DNA of 64,000 bases from Ruminococcus sp. (GCA_017457955.1 JAFTGL010000012.1:124001-188000), one strand, 5' to 3'; positions 35,163-43,215 are shown, counted from the stretch's first letter. A program made the numbers and translations. The notes: generated by a model from the sequence alone, not told the origin.

Positions 35163-35217
35163 ATGCAATCCCTCAGTCACCGGTTGGTGACAGCTCCCTT
35201 TACCAAAGGGAGCCTGA
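35163..35217. repeat. REP-like palindromic element
   Basis: Two adjacent palindromes: GTCACC...GGTGAC (about 35176-35191) and GCTCCCTTT...AAAGGGAGC (about 35193-35213). Strings of this type recur as dispersed palindromes in genomes of gut Oscillospiraceae, in my recollection. A related core (GGTGATAGCTCCC) appears at 38343-38369. It lies between murD and the GNAT gene. Confidence 0.65.
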
Positions 35218-35227
35218 ATCGGGCGGA

Positions 35228-36616
35228 TCATAGCGCGTTGACCAGCGCCTTGAAGTGCTTGCCGCGGGCGTCAAAATCTTTGTACAGATCAAAGCTCGCG
35301 GATGCGGGAGACATCGACACGATATCGCCCGAAACGGCGTTTTCACGCGCTTTTTCAACCGCTTCCGCCATATCCTTGACGCGGATGATCACGGGGTTGT
35401 TCTCGGCGTATTTCGGTGATGCTTTGATTGCTGTCTCGATCTTATCGGCAGTCGCGCCCATGAGGATCACTGTCTTCACCTTATCGCAGATAACGCTGCC
35501 CAGTTCAGTGTAGTCGAGATGCTTGTCATAGCCGCCCGCGATCAGGATGATCTTGAAGTCATAGAGCGACAGCGTACCGCTGGCGGTACGGGTCGGGCTG
35601 GACGCGATCGAGTCGTTGTAATACTTCACGCCGCTGAGTTCACGGACAAATTCTGCACGGTGTTCCACGCCGCCGAATTCACGCGCGACTTTTTGGATAT
35701 TCTCCACACTGACAAAGCCCCACACAGCGCAGATCGCGGTCATGTAATTCTCGACATTGTGCATGCCGGGGATCTTAATATCACGGATATCGAGCACATC
35801 AAAGATCTTGCCGTCCTCGGCATACTCGATCATATCGCCGTCAAGATACGCGCCGCAGCGTACCTTCTTGCGGCGGGAGAAGAAAACGACCTCTCCCTCA
35901 CAGCTCATATCGAATAATCGGGTGATCTCGTTATCGTAATTCAGAACTGCCTTTTGTTTTCCGTTCTGGTAAAGGACGATATTCCTCTTGGCTTCTATGT
36001 ACTCCTGCATATCCTTGTGGATATCCAGGTGGTTAGGCGCGAGGTTGGTAACGACCGCGACGTCGGGACTCTGGCGCATGGAGATCAGCTGGAAGGAAGA
36101 AAGCTCCACCACGCACACATCGGTCTTTTGGATCGTCTCGATCTCAGGCAGCAGCGGCTTGCCGATATTGCCGCCGATATGGACGGTATAACCCTGCTTT
36201 TTCAGCATTTCGGAAATGACGGTCGTGGTGGTCGTCTTACCGTCGGAGCCTGTCACGGCAAAGATCTTGCACGGGCAGATGTCAAAGAAGATCTCCATTT
36301 CGGAGCTGATCTCCACGCCCTTATCGCGCAAAGCGTTCAGCTCTTCGCAGTAAAAGCGCATACCGGGCGTTCTCAAGGCGATATCGACATCCAGATCGTC
36401 GAGATAATGCTCGCCCAGCGAGAGGGTCGCGCCGTCAGCCTTTGCCTGTACAGCCGCCTCTCCCAGCGCTTCTTCATCACGCTTATCACAGGCGATCACA
36501 GTCGCGCCGTATTTTGTAAACAGCGGTATCAGCGGCAGATGACTGCGTCCCATGCCGATCAGGGCGATACGCTTGCCGTTGATGGAAGCAAAAAAATCCT
36601 GCATACTCTGTTTCAT
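35228..36616 (-). CDS. murD: UDP-N-acetylmuramoylalanine--D-glutamate ligase
   Basis: Cytosolic Mur ligase adding D-Glu to UDP-MurNAc-L-Ala in peptidoglycan synthesis. The ATP site is TGSDGKTTTTT near residue 115, with the conserved LSSFQL, NHLDIH and GGYDKHLDYTEL regions. It has 462 residues. The frame extends to 36646, but GGAGG six bases before the ATG at 36616 sets the start. It stands apart from the usual mur/fts cluster, with its own promoter within the end of the preceding gene. Confidence 0.96.
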   Translation of the reverse strand: MKQSMQDFFASINGKRIALIGMGRSHLPLIPLFTKYGATVIACDKRDEEALGEAAVQAKADGATLSLGEHYLDDLDVDIALRTPGMRFYCEELNALRDKGVEISSEMEIFFDICPCKIFAVTGSDGKTTTTTVISEMLKKQGYTVHIGGNIGKPLLPEIETIQKTDVCVVELSSFQLISMRQSPDVAVVTNLAPNHLDIHKDMQEYIEAKRNIVLYQNGKQKAVLNYDNEITRLFDMSCEGEVVFFSRRKKVRCGAYLDGDMIEYAEDGKIFDVLDIRDIKIPGMHNVENYMTAICAVWGFVSVENIQKVAREFGGVEHRAEFVRELSGVKYYNDSIASSPTRTASGTLSLYDFKIILIAGGYDKHLDYTELGSVICDKVKTVILMGATADKIETAIKASPKYAENNPVIIRVKDMAEAVEKARENAVSGDIVSMSPASASFDLYKDFDARGKHFKALVNAL

Positions 36617-36654
36617 GGTATTCCTCCAAAAGCACAGATTTCTCATAATATCAT

Positions 36655-37677
36655 TTATATTATACTCTCTTCTGAGGAAATATCAACCTTTTGCACCGCT
36701 TTTTCGAAAACTCCCGCCATATTCAGCACGCGGAATACCATGAAAATGCTGACCACATAGAACAGCACCCAGATATTCATGCTGACGATCGAAAAATAGA
36801 TCGCCGTCAATACCACCAGCGGATGCACCTTAACGCTTTTGGAGACGATCTTCGGCTCTAATATCTGGCGCAGGATGACCGTCAGCAGGAAATAAACGAT
36901 CAGCGTGATGCCGTTCAAATAATTCTTTTGAAGAATAAATATTACCGCAAACGGCACATACACCGTACCGGGTCCGAGTATGGGCAGAATATCGGCAACA
37001 GCGGTCACGAACGCGAACGCCAAGGGGTATTCGACGCCCGTCAGATAGAAGATGAATACCGCTTCGATAAAGGTGATCACATACAAAATCAAATAGGAGC
37101 GGATAAACCGCCTGACCATATCATACGCGATACGGAACACCCTGCCGAGGACCGCGTGATACTCCCCTGCCCTTTTCAGCAGTCTGCCGCGGATGTTGCC
37201 GAGATTGTGCAGGATAAAAACACTCATCGCGAACGTGACAATGACAAAGGTGATCGTCATGGGAACGGCTCTGAACAGCGTGGTCACGACCGAGGACGCC
37301 ATCGTCAGCAGGTTTCCCGAAAGGATATTGTCACGCAAGGCTGTGAACAGCTCGGGCGACCGGATATAATCGGAGATCAGATAGCGGTACTCGTCCATCA
37401 GGCTCAGCGCCTGACGCAGGATCAAAAACAGCAGAAAGCCGACCACCGCGAAGATGACGCCGAAGATCAGCAGCGTCAGCGCGGTCGCGGCAAAGGTGGA
37501 GTCAAAGCGGAATCGCGAGCGCAGATAATCATACAGCGGCTTCATCACCACCGCGATCAGCAGAGCGATCACAAACGGCAGGACAAATCCCGCCGCCTGC
37601 ACCGCGATCACAAATAATAATGTATAGCATATGAAGAATACCAGCCGCGGTTTCTCGGAAAAAAATCGGGTTTTCAC
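36655..37677 (-). CDS. PerM/AI-2E family membrane protein (YtvI-like)
   Basis: A 340-residue polytopic protein of the PerM/UPF0118/AI-2E transporter superfamily. About seven or eight membrane helices are visible. The family's C-terminal pattern is seen around FVTAVADILPILGPGTVYVP and ILEPKIVSKSVKVHPL. Members export or leak various small molecules, and B. subtilis YtvI is a sporulation-linked relative; the role here is not deducible. It probably starts with GTG (37677) after AGGTTGGTGAT. The murD promoter lies over its last codons. Confidence 0.82.
   Translation of the reverse strand: MKTRFFSEKPRLVFFICYTLLFVIAVQAAGFVLPFVIALLIAVVMKPLYDYLRSRFRFDSTFAATALTLLIFGVIFAVVGFLLFLILRQALSLMDEYRYLISDYIRSPELFTALRDNILSGNLLTMASSVVTTLFRAVPMTITFVIVTFAMSVFILHNLGNIRGRLLKRAGEYHAVLGRVFRIAYDMVRRFIRSYLILYVITFIEAVFIFYLTGVEYPLAFAFVTAVADILPILGPGTVYVPFAVIFILQKNYLNGITLIVYFLLTVILRQILEPKIVSKSVKVHPLVVLTAIYFSIVSMNIWVLFYVVSIFMVFRVLNMAGVFEKAVQKVDISSEESII
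36659..36686 (-). promoter_or_regulatory. Sigma-A promoter of murD
   Basis: Minus strand TTGATA (36681-36686), 16-bp spacer, TATAAT (36659-36664), overlapping the 3' end of the PerM-like gene. The predicted start is about 36 bp before the murD ATG. Confidence 0.65.
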
Positions 37678-37723
37678 ATCATCACCAACCTTTTATAGTT
37701 TTAGTAATGACACAAAAGCCCGA

Positions 37724-37759
37724 TAAAATTCAAACGACAGGCTCAAAAGAACCTGCCGT
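37724..37759 (-). terminator. Terminator of small XRE regulator gene
   Basis: Minus-strand 8-bp stem (37734-37741 with 37752-37759, one G-U pair) and 10-base loop, followed by TTGAATTTTAT. The U-tract is moderate. Confidence 0.65.
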
Positions 37760-37805
37760 CTGAAAAAACAGAAACCAAAATGCTTGGAAAATGTCGTATT
37801 GAATT

Positions 37806-38057
37806 TTACTGCGGAGCGCGTCCGAGCAGGAAATCTACCGAAACCTCAAGGATATCCGCCAGCGCTACCAGCTCTACGTCGGTCACGAATCGGATCTGAC
37901 CTTCCAGCTTCGAAAGACCCGAAGCGTTCATGTCTACGCCGTTGACCTGCAGCTGAGCGAGCAGCTCCTTCTGCTTCATTCCTTTTTTCTTACGTGCCGC
38001 TTCAACGCGAGCACCGACAAGGTTACGATCGCCTAATTCCTGTTTACGAAGTCTCAT
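37806..38057 (-). CDS. Small XRE-family transcriptional regulator
   Basis: An 83-residue protein that is essentially one helix-turn-helix domain. It has VGARVEAARKKKGMKQKELLAQL followed by the recognition helix region (DMNASGLSKLEGQIR) and the usual LADILEVSVDFLLG end. Stand-alone regulators of this form are very common in Clostridia. A perfect 12-bp palindrome lies in its 5' leader (38109-38120) and could be its own operator. GGGGAG precedes the ATG. Target genes are unknown. Confidence 0.88.
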   Translation of the reverse strand: MRLRKQELGDRNLVGARVEAARKKKGMKQKELLAQLQVNGVDMNASGLSKLEGQIRFVTDVELVALADILEVSVDFLLGRAPQ

Positions 38058-38108
38058 TTTATCTCCCCAAATCTATCCATTTATCTGATGATTATTTCTT
38101 TTAAATAA

Positions 38109-38120
38109 TTCCACGTGGAA
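38109..38120. promoter_or_regulatory. Perfect 12-bp palindrome, candidate operator
   Basis: TTCCACGTGGAA is a perfect palindrome, flanked by AAT/ATT that almost extend the symmetry. It lies between the predicted transcription start (near 38146) and the ATG of the XRE gene, a position suited to autorepression. Confidence 0.45.
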
Positions 38121-38152
38121 ATTCTTTAAACGTAAAAAGCTGATGTATCTGT

Positions 38153-38181
38153 ATTATAATACGTTATTCGAAAAAAAACAA
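38153..38181 (-). promoter_or_regulatory. Sigma-A promoter of small XRE gene
   Basis: Minus strand TTGTTT (38176-38181), 17-bp spacer, TATAAT (38153-38158). The -10 sits in a symmetric TATTATAATA. Confidence 0.55.
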
Positions 38182-38345
38182 CCCTTTTTTGTAAGAAAAT
38201 TTAAAAAATTGATACATTTTTCCTCTTTTCGTTACAACCATTTAATTTTTGCACAAGAAAAAGTATCAAAATTTGTAAACTTTTTCGTGCCCCTTGTTGT
38301 TGACAAAAACCGACATACAAGATATAGAATCTGCCGATAAACGGT

Positions 38346-38369
38346 GATAGCTCCCCGAAGGGAGCTATC
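38346..38369. terminator. Perfect 10-bp hairpin beyond rnpB
   Basis: Arms 38346-38355 and 38360-38369, loop UUCG in the rnpB sense. It is about 33 bp past the mature 3' end of rnpB. There is no U-tract, so it is a weak terminator, a processing/stability hairpin, or a member of the REP-like family at 35163-35217, with which it shares GGTGAYAGCTCCC. Confidence 0.5.
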
Positions 38370-38401
38370 AAGCACCTATCTCATAAAGAGCCTAAGTAAG
38401 T

Positions 38402-38892
38402 CCGAGTAAATCTGTAAGCCGGGTTCTGTATCAGACAGTCATCTATCTTGGCCGCGCGTTGCCGCAGCGGCTCGGTGCCACCTCCACGGGACAGCCGAGC
38501 AGGCCATATGTCCCTCCGCGGTGTTGCTTCGGATAGGGTTTACACGGCGGTGACGTCTCCGTCACCCCGGTGAGCTCTTACCTCACCTTTCCACCCTTGC
38601 GTCGTCACGTCGTCGCGGGCTGCGCTCGGTTGGGATCGTTTTATCATAGAATGAAAAAACGATCCCTCTCCTCGCTCCGCCGCTCCTCCTTTCCCCAAAA
38701 AGCAGGGGCTTTTTGGGGACCCCTCTGATTTTGTCGATCAGACGTTGAGATGACGATTCGCGGTTTTTTTCTGTTGCACTTTCCCTGGGGTCGCCCCCGG
38801 CGGCCATTAGCCGTTATCCTTGCTCTGTGAAGCCCGGACTTTCCTCGGACAGGGGCTTTCGCCCATTGCCCGCGACTGTCCGATTTACTCGG
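38402..38892 (-). ncRNA. rnpB: RNase P RNA (class A), enlarged P12 region
   Basis: Catalytic RNA that cleaves 5' leaders from pre-tRNAs. Helix P1 is formed by 11 perfectly complementary bases at 38882-38892 and 38402-38412. Conserved core pieces are present in order: GAGGAAAGTCCGGGCT near 38835, GGATAACGGCTAA, CAGGGAAAGTGCAACAGAAA, GGGTGGAAAGGTG, the TGTAAACCC segment, AGATAGATGACTGTC and ACAGAACCCGGCTTA. At 491 nt it exceeds the usual 350-400; the excess lies at about 38600-38762 (P12), which includes two extra hairpins (38632-38666, 38693-38718). Promoter 38899-38927 predicts a start at the first base of P1. Confidence 0.96.
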
Positions 38893-38898
38893 ATTTCT

Positions 38899-38927
38899 AT
38901 TATATAAGGTATCTCAGTCTTTGTCAA
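38899..38927 (-). promoter_or_regulatory. Sigma-A promoter of rnpB
   Basis: Perfect consensus on the minus strand: TTGACA (38922-38927), 17-bp spacer, TATAAT (38899-38904). It overlaps the end of cca; the predicted start is at about 38892. Confidence 0.92.
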
Positions 38928-40254
38928 ATGCATTTTTCGCGAAATTGAGCAAAGGTTCTTTTTCGTTCGGCAATTCTCCCGCGATGACCTTATCAAGCAG
39001 AGCGTCGAGCGTCTGCCCTATCACGATTCCCGAACTGATTCCGATATGCAGCAGATCAACACCGCTGACGGCGAGCATCCTCAGATTGTAGCATTCGCCC
39101 GACTCTTTGATCCGCCGAAGCTCTTTTTCTACCGCGTCCAGATTTGAGAGCTTTTCGTCCCGCAGATAAGAGGACTGCGCCAGGATATCCGCGCGCTGGA
39201 TCTTGCAGATCCGCCCCATACGCTCCATGCCAAGCTCTTTGAGATAGCCTTTGAGCATTACGGGATCGGGTTTGAATCGCTCATCATGATAGCGGATCAG
39301 AATACAGACCTCTTCGATGAACGCGGACGGCATACACAGCCGACGCAGGATCTCGCGCGTCATCTCCGCGCCGATTTTCGGATGGTTTTTATAATGGCAA
39401 ATGCCGTGCTTATCGGTCGTCTGGGCAAGCGGCTTGCCGATATCGTGAAAGAGCATGGTCGTCCGCAGCAGCGGATCGGACTCGATATTCTTCACAGCCG
39501 CCACGATATGGCGGTAGACGTCGCGGTTATGGTGCTTGCTGTGCTGTTCAAAGTCAAAGGTTCCCTGCAGTTCGGGGATAAACACCGCAATCACCGAACG
39601 GTAACGCCGCAGAATAAAATCGACCTTGTCCCCGCAAAGGAGCTTCAACAGCTCATCGCGGATACGCTCGGCGGAAATGCCGCTGAGCAATTTTCTCTGC
39701 CGCAGGATCGCTTCGGACGTCTTTGCTTCTATCGAAAAACCCAGCGTCGCCGCGAACCGAAGCGCCCGCAAGATCCGCAAAGCGTCCTCGGAAAAACGCT
39801 CGGACGGCTCGCCGACACAGCGGATGACGCCGTAGGACAGATCGTCCCGACCGCCGTACAGATCGATCAAACCGTCCGTTTCGTTATACGCCATCGCGTT
39901 GACCGTAAAATCACGGCGAGAAAGATCGTCGATGAGCCGATCGGAAAATTGAACCTCATCGGGATGGCGGGTATCGCTGTAATCGCCGTCGATACGGTAG
40001 GTGGTGATCTCATAAGGATGGTCGTCGAGAATGACCGCTACGGTGCCGAAACGCTTGCCGATCGTCACCGTCTTACAGTCCGCAAACACGCGCTCGATAT
40101 CGTCAGGCAGCGCAGAGGTGGTAAAGTCCCAGTCATGCGGCGCTCTGCCCATCAGGCTGTCGCGCACACAGCCGCCTACGGCATAGCAGCTGTAGCCGCT
40201 ACGCTGTAACCGTTCAATGATTAACTTGGCGTTTTCTGACAATTTTACCGCCAT
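38914..40254 (-). CDS. cca: CCA tRNA nucleotidyltransferase with HD domain
   Basis: Adds or repairs the 3' CCA of tRNAs. The class II polymerase head shows VGGCVRDSLMG and the catalytic Asp pair in HDWDFTTSA (about residues 25-45). RRDFTVNAMAY and the EDALRILRALRFA region follow. The C-terminal half has an HD domain (FHDIGKP near residue 270), as in bacterial types with phosphohydrolase activity. It has 446 residues. In organisms that encode CCA in tRNA genes it acts as a repair enzyme. Confidence 0.93.
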   Translation of the reverse strand: MAVKLSENAKLIIERLQRSGYSCYAVGGCVRDSLMGRAPHDWDFTTSALPDDIERVFADCKTVTIGKRFGTVAVILDDHPYEITTYRIDGDYSDTRHPDEVQFSDRLIDDLSRRDFTVNAMAYNETDGLIDLYGGRDDLSYGVIRCVGEPSERFSEDALRILRALRFAATLGFSIEAKTSEAILRQRKLLSGISAERIRDELLKLLCGDKVDFILRRYRSVIAVFIPELQGTFDFEQHSKHHNRDVYRHIVAAVKNIESDPLLRTTMLFHDIGKPLAQTTDKHGICHYKNHPKIGAEMTREILRRLCMPSAFIEEVCILIRYHDERFKPDPVMLKGYLKELGMERMGRICKIQRADILAQSSYLRDEKLSNLDAVEKELRRIKESGECYNLRMLAVSGVDLLHIGISSGIVIGQTLDALLDKVIAGELPNEKEPLLNFAKNAFDKD

Positions 40255-40292
40255 AATGCACCTGCATCGTCAATTTTTGTTGATACAAGGTT

Positions 40293-40321
40293 AGTATAAC
40301 ACCAAAGTTTTTCACTTACAA
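40293..40321 (-). promoter_or_regulatory. Sigma-A promoter of cca
   Basis: Minus strand TTGTAA (40316-40321), 17-bp spacer, TATACT (40293-40298), with TG one base before the -10. Confidence 0.65.
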
Positions 40322-40349
40322 TAGAAAAAGGCGGAATTCACCGCCTTTT
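40321..40349 (-). terminator. Rho-independent terminator of DUF4097 gene
   Basis: Minus-strand 9-bp stem (40326-40334 with 40341-40349), 6-base loop, the stem ending in a U-run (TTTTTCTAT). Confidence 0.8.
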
Positions 40350-40356
40350 GTCACAA

Positions 40357-41184
40357 TTATTTTCCGACATTGATGTCGCCGCAGTCGTTGGTGATCGTGA
40401 GCGTCACATCAGCTTTCGGATCGTTCTGATTGATGTTCAGCTTACCCAGATCGGTTTTCGCGTCAACACAGATACCGGGAGCATTCCGCACAGTGATTTT
40501 GCCGTACTCGTCGCTGATGGTTGAATCCTCGGTGATCAGCAATGCATCCACCAAAATATCGCCGCAGTCGTTATACAGGTCGCACCGATGTGTGACCGTA
40601 CCGATCTCGAGCCTGCCATAATCGACGTCGACCTTTGCTGTTTCCGCCTTTCCAATGTTGACGTTGCCGCAGTTGTTGATGATATCGGCGGTTTTGACCT
40701 CCTCGACCGCGATATTGCCGTAATCGCAGTCAGCGGTGATTGACGCCTTCGGCAAGGCGCATATCTCAACATTTCCATAGTCGGATTCGACCTTGATGCT
40801 GTTTTCGTAATCCGACGGCAGGGAAATGACGATATTGTTTTTAACAACACTCCAATTGAAAAAGCGCTGTTTTTGCGGATAATTGATCGTTAATTTTCCG
40901 TCAGAGAAATTTACTGTAATATCTCTTTCGCTTTCACCGTAGGCGATCACATGCACTTTACCGTCTTTATTTTCTTCAAAAGAAACATCTCCGCAATCGG
41001 AATCGACGTCGATATCCGACACTTTTTCAAAGCTGTTGTCATATATGACTCTGTCGGCAGCTCGCGGCACGATCCCGAACGACAGCGTATTTCCGGCAAG
41101 CGAATAGACCATAAATCCGAGCAGCAGCACTACGATCACGGATAACAATACGATGACGGTAATCAATAAGCCCTTATTCTTCAT
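40357..41184 (-). CDS. DUF4097 beta-repeat membrane-anchored protein
   Basis: A 275-residue protein: one N-terminal membrane helix (about residues 5-30) and then a right-handed beta-helix-like region. A short motif of the form D-(C/Y/L)-G-x-(I/V/L) recurs about nine times (DCGDVSF, DYGNVEI, NCGNVNI, DYGRLEI, DCGDILV, DLGKLNI, DCGDINV), the DUF4097 pattern. The domain is thought to face outward. It overlaps the upstream XRE-membrane gene by 11 bp, a pairing seen in other Firmicutes where the two probably form an envelope-response unit. The function is unproven. Confidence 0.82.
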   Translation of the reverse strand: MKNKGLLITVIVLLSVIVVLLLGFMVYSLAGNTLSFGIVPRAADRVIYDNSFEKVSDIDVDSDCGDVSFEENKDGKVHVIAYGESERDITVNFSDGKLTINYPQKQRFFNWSVVKNNIVISLPSDYENSIKVESDYGNVEICALPKASITADCDYGNIAVEEVKTADIINNCGNVNIGKAETAKVDVDYGRLEIGTVTHRCDLYNDCGDILVDALLITEDSTISDEYGKITVRNAPGICVDAKTDLGKLNINQNDPKADVTLTITNDCGDINVGK

Positions 41185-41851
41185 TCTGCTTCCCCTCTTT
41201 CAACATAAAAATCACATTGACGATCTCGCGGATCAAGATGTATACGACCCATAGGATCCACGTGATGTGCCACGCGGCTGTCAGAAAGCTGACCAGAAGA
41301 TAAATAATCAAAACACAAATACCGATAATATTCTTGACGCGTGTTTTCAGAGATTTTTCCTTCTTTTCCCGCGGCGTATCGGGAAACTTCGGCTTTGACA
41401 TATAATGGCGGATAATCATTGCGGTCGCAAAACCGATCATTAATAAGAAGATACCGCTCATGACGATCGGATTGATCTGTAATACGGGAATACCGATCAT
41501 CAGCACAACAACCGACGCAATATAAATGAAAACCGCGATACTGACCACCCGCGCGGATTTCTCGCGGAACTGCTGCTTTTTCAGCGCGATCTCTTCAGGC
41601 GATTCCTCATTATCATTCAGCGCTTCGCTGACAGAGATTTCTGAATGATCCGATTTTTCACCTGTAAATAATTCTTCTGTAGAAATATGATACAATTCAC
41701 ATAAAGGTAATACCTTATCAAAGTCGGGCGTGCTCTGCCCTGTCTCCCACTTGGAAACTGTCTGACGGGTGACCGACAATCGCTCGGCAACCTCTTCCTG
41801 AGAGAGTCCTTCCGTCTTGCGGAGCTCAAACAGGCGTTCTCCTAAATTCAT
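41174..41851 (-). CDS. XRE-family regulator with C-terminal membrane helices
   Basis: A 225-residue protein. Residues 1-65 are a helix-turn-helix domain (LGERLFELRKTEGLSQEEVAERLSVTRQTVSKWE) ending with the CELYHISTEELFTG tail. An acidic linker with a basic segment follows, then four membrane helices (about residues 100-125, 128-150, 172-195, 197-215). This places DNA binding at the membrane, so it may sense envelope state and control its own operon with the DUF4097 gene. The frame extends to 41914, but AAGGAAGG upstream of the ATG at 41851 and family alignment set the start. Confidence 0.85.
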   Translation of the reverse strand: MNLGERLFELRKTEGLSQEEVAERLSVTRQTVSKWETGQSTPDFDKVLPLCELYHISTEELFTGEKSDHSEISVSEALNDNEESPEEIALKKQQFREKSARVVSIAVFIYIASVVVLMIGIPVLQINPIVMSGIFLLMIGFATAMIIRHYMSKPKFPDTPREKKEKSLKTRVKNIIGICVLIIYLLVSFLTAAWHITWILWVVYILIREIVNVIFMLKEGKQNEE

Positions 41852-41885
41852 TTTATCCTTCCTTTGCTGTTGTTTTCGCAAGCTC

Positions 41886-41914
41886 ATCATAGCAGATTTC
41901 AGCGGTTGCTTCAA
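41886..41914 (-). promoter_or_regulatory. Sigma-A promoter of XRE-membrane/DUF4097 operon
   Basis: Minus strand TTGAAG (41909-41914), 17-bp spacer, TATGAT (41886-41891); the predicted start is about 28 bp before the ATG. Confidence 0.6.
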
Positions 41915-42105
41915 TCGATTTCGGTTGGAAATTTGTCAACCAAAGTTAACATTTGCCATTTTAATTCTATTTTAGAATGATAATAATTGACAGTCCTCTG
42001 TGAATGCCGTTTTGCGATCACAGAAATACCTTCCTTTATTATCAGCACAGGTCGGGCGAATACTATTATCGGAGCATTTGCTCCGCGTGAATAAAGGAGG
42101 GACGT

Positions 42106-43113
42106 ATGAATAAGTTTATCAGATATGTTTGTTCCCTGCTGGCGGTGATCCTTTTATGCCCTGTATTCACGATTGCCTCAGCAGAAGAACAGCACAGGAC
42201 CGTGCGCGTCGGCGGTATGCCGTTCGGACTGACGATGTACACGGGCGGCGTAATCGTCGTGAATGTGGATAAGAACAATGATTCTCCCGCAAAAGAAGCG
42301 GGAATACGTGAAAACGACATCATCACACGAGCGAACGGCAATGAGATCAAATCGAACGAACAGCTGCAGGAGATCATCCGATCGTCTGAGGGGGCGGATA
42401 TCGAATTATCTGTATTGAGAGGTAAGAGCCCGATATCCCTGAGTATCACCCCCGAACAGGATGAAAGCGGCAGCTACACGGCAGGCATGTGGATCAGAGA
42501 CTCCACAGCCGGACTGGGTACCATCACCTACTTTGATGAAAGCACCCATTCGTTCGGCGCTCTCGGACACGGCATCTGCGACCGTGACACGGGCATGCTG
42601 TTACCTTTAGGTACCGGTCAGATCGTACAGGCAGAAATCACCTCGATCACCAAAGCGAAGAAAGGCGTCGCGGGCGGTCTCAACGGTACTATGACCGACG
42701 CCGCTATCGGTGAAATGACGCTCAACAACGGTTACGGCGTCTATGGTAAGTATACGGCGGAGCCGTCGGGCGAAGAGTATCCCTGCGCCTTTGACAGCGA
42801 GATCAGAACGGGTAAGGCGACTATCTGTACCACGGTTGACGACACAGGGATCGGAGAGTATGAGGTCGAGATCGAAAATCTGAACCTTGCCGACAACAGC
42901 GGTCAGAACATGGTCATCCGTGTAACGGATGAAGAACTGCTGGAAAAGACAGGCGGTATCGTGCAGGGCATGAGCGGCTCGCCTATCATCCAGGACGGTC
43001 GGCTGGTCGGAGCGGTCACGCATGTTTTCATCAACTCCCCCGAAAAAGGGTACGGAATCACCATCGGGAACATGCTGGGATGTTATGAGCAATTTGGCGG
43101 TTTGAAGGGATGA
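42106..43113 (+). CDS. spoIVB: SpoIVB peptidase
   Basis: S55-family serine protease secreted from the forespore, which triggers sigma-K activation in the mother cell by cutting SpoIVFA. Seen: signal/anchor helix (residues 5-25), a PDZ domain at about residues 30-125 (SPAKEAGIRENDIITRANG), and the protease domain with His in GALGHGICD and Ser in VQGMSGSPIIQDGRLVGAVTHVF near residue 290. At 335 residues it is shorter than the B. subtilis protein. AAAGGAGG precedes the ATG. It is immediately upstream of spo0A, as in most endospore formers. Confidence 0.95.
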   Translation: MNKFIRYVCSLLAVILLCPVFTIASAEEQHRTVRVGGMPFGLTMYTGGVIVVNVDKNNDSPAKEAGIRENDIITRANGNEIKSNEQLQEIIRSSEGADIELSVLRGKSPISLSITPEQDESGSYTAGMWIRDSTAGLGTITYFDESTHSFGALGHGICDRDTGMLLPLGTGQIVQAEITSITKAKKGVAGGLNGTMTDAAIGEMTLNNGYGVYGKYTAEPSGEEYPCAFDSEIRTGKATICTTVDDTGIGEYEVEIENLNLADNSGQNMVIRVTDEELLEKTGGIVQGMSGSPIIQDGRLVGAVTHVFINSPEKGYGITIGNMLGCYEQFGGLKG

Positions 43114-43149
43114 TCCGCTGAGAAGCGGAATCCGATAGACCGCGAAATT

Positions 43150-43156
43150 TGTCGAA
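43150..43156 (+). promoter_or_regulatory. Spo0A-box (0A box) upstream of spo0A
   Basis: TGTCGAA, matching the 0A-box core exactly, within TTTGTCGAATA. It lies about 94 bp before the spo0A ATG and about 70 bp before the predicted start of the promoter at 43187-43215, consistent with autoregulation. Confidence 0.5.
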
Positions 43157-43186
43157 TATTTCTTCAAAAAATTTTTCTGTTTTCTA

Positions 43187-43215
43187 TTGCTAAATTTACC
43201 AATTTATGGTAAACT
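43187..43215 (+). promoter_or_regulatory. Candidate sigma-A promoter of spo0A
   Basis: TTGCTA (43187-43192), 17-bp spacer, TAAACT (43210-43215). A weak match, overlapping a 6-bp inverted repeat (TTTACC...GGTAAA, about 43195-43213). Confidence 0.4.

Larger units (their letters stand above)
38058..38401. other. Gene-free AT-rich spacer between XRE gene and rnpB
   Basis: About 340 bp. It holds the palindrome 38109-38120, the XRE promoter 38153-38181, AT-rich DNA with no gene (38182-38340), and the UUCG-loop hairpin 38346-38369 just beyond the 3' end of rnpB. Confidence 0.75.

Noticed and set aside
38143..38340. A 65-codon plus-strand frame in the AT-rich spacer before rnpB.
   Set aside because: No ribosome site, no recognisable domain, and it crosses a promoter read on the other strand.
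38583..38807. A 74-codon frame on the minus strand.
   Set aside because: It lies inside RNase P RNA.
42071..42084. Small GGAGCA...TGCTCC hairpin before the spoIVB ribosome site.
   Set aside because: Six-base stem with two-base loop; too weak to call a regulatory structure.
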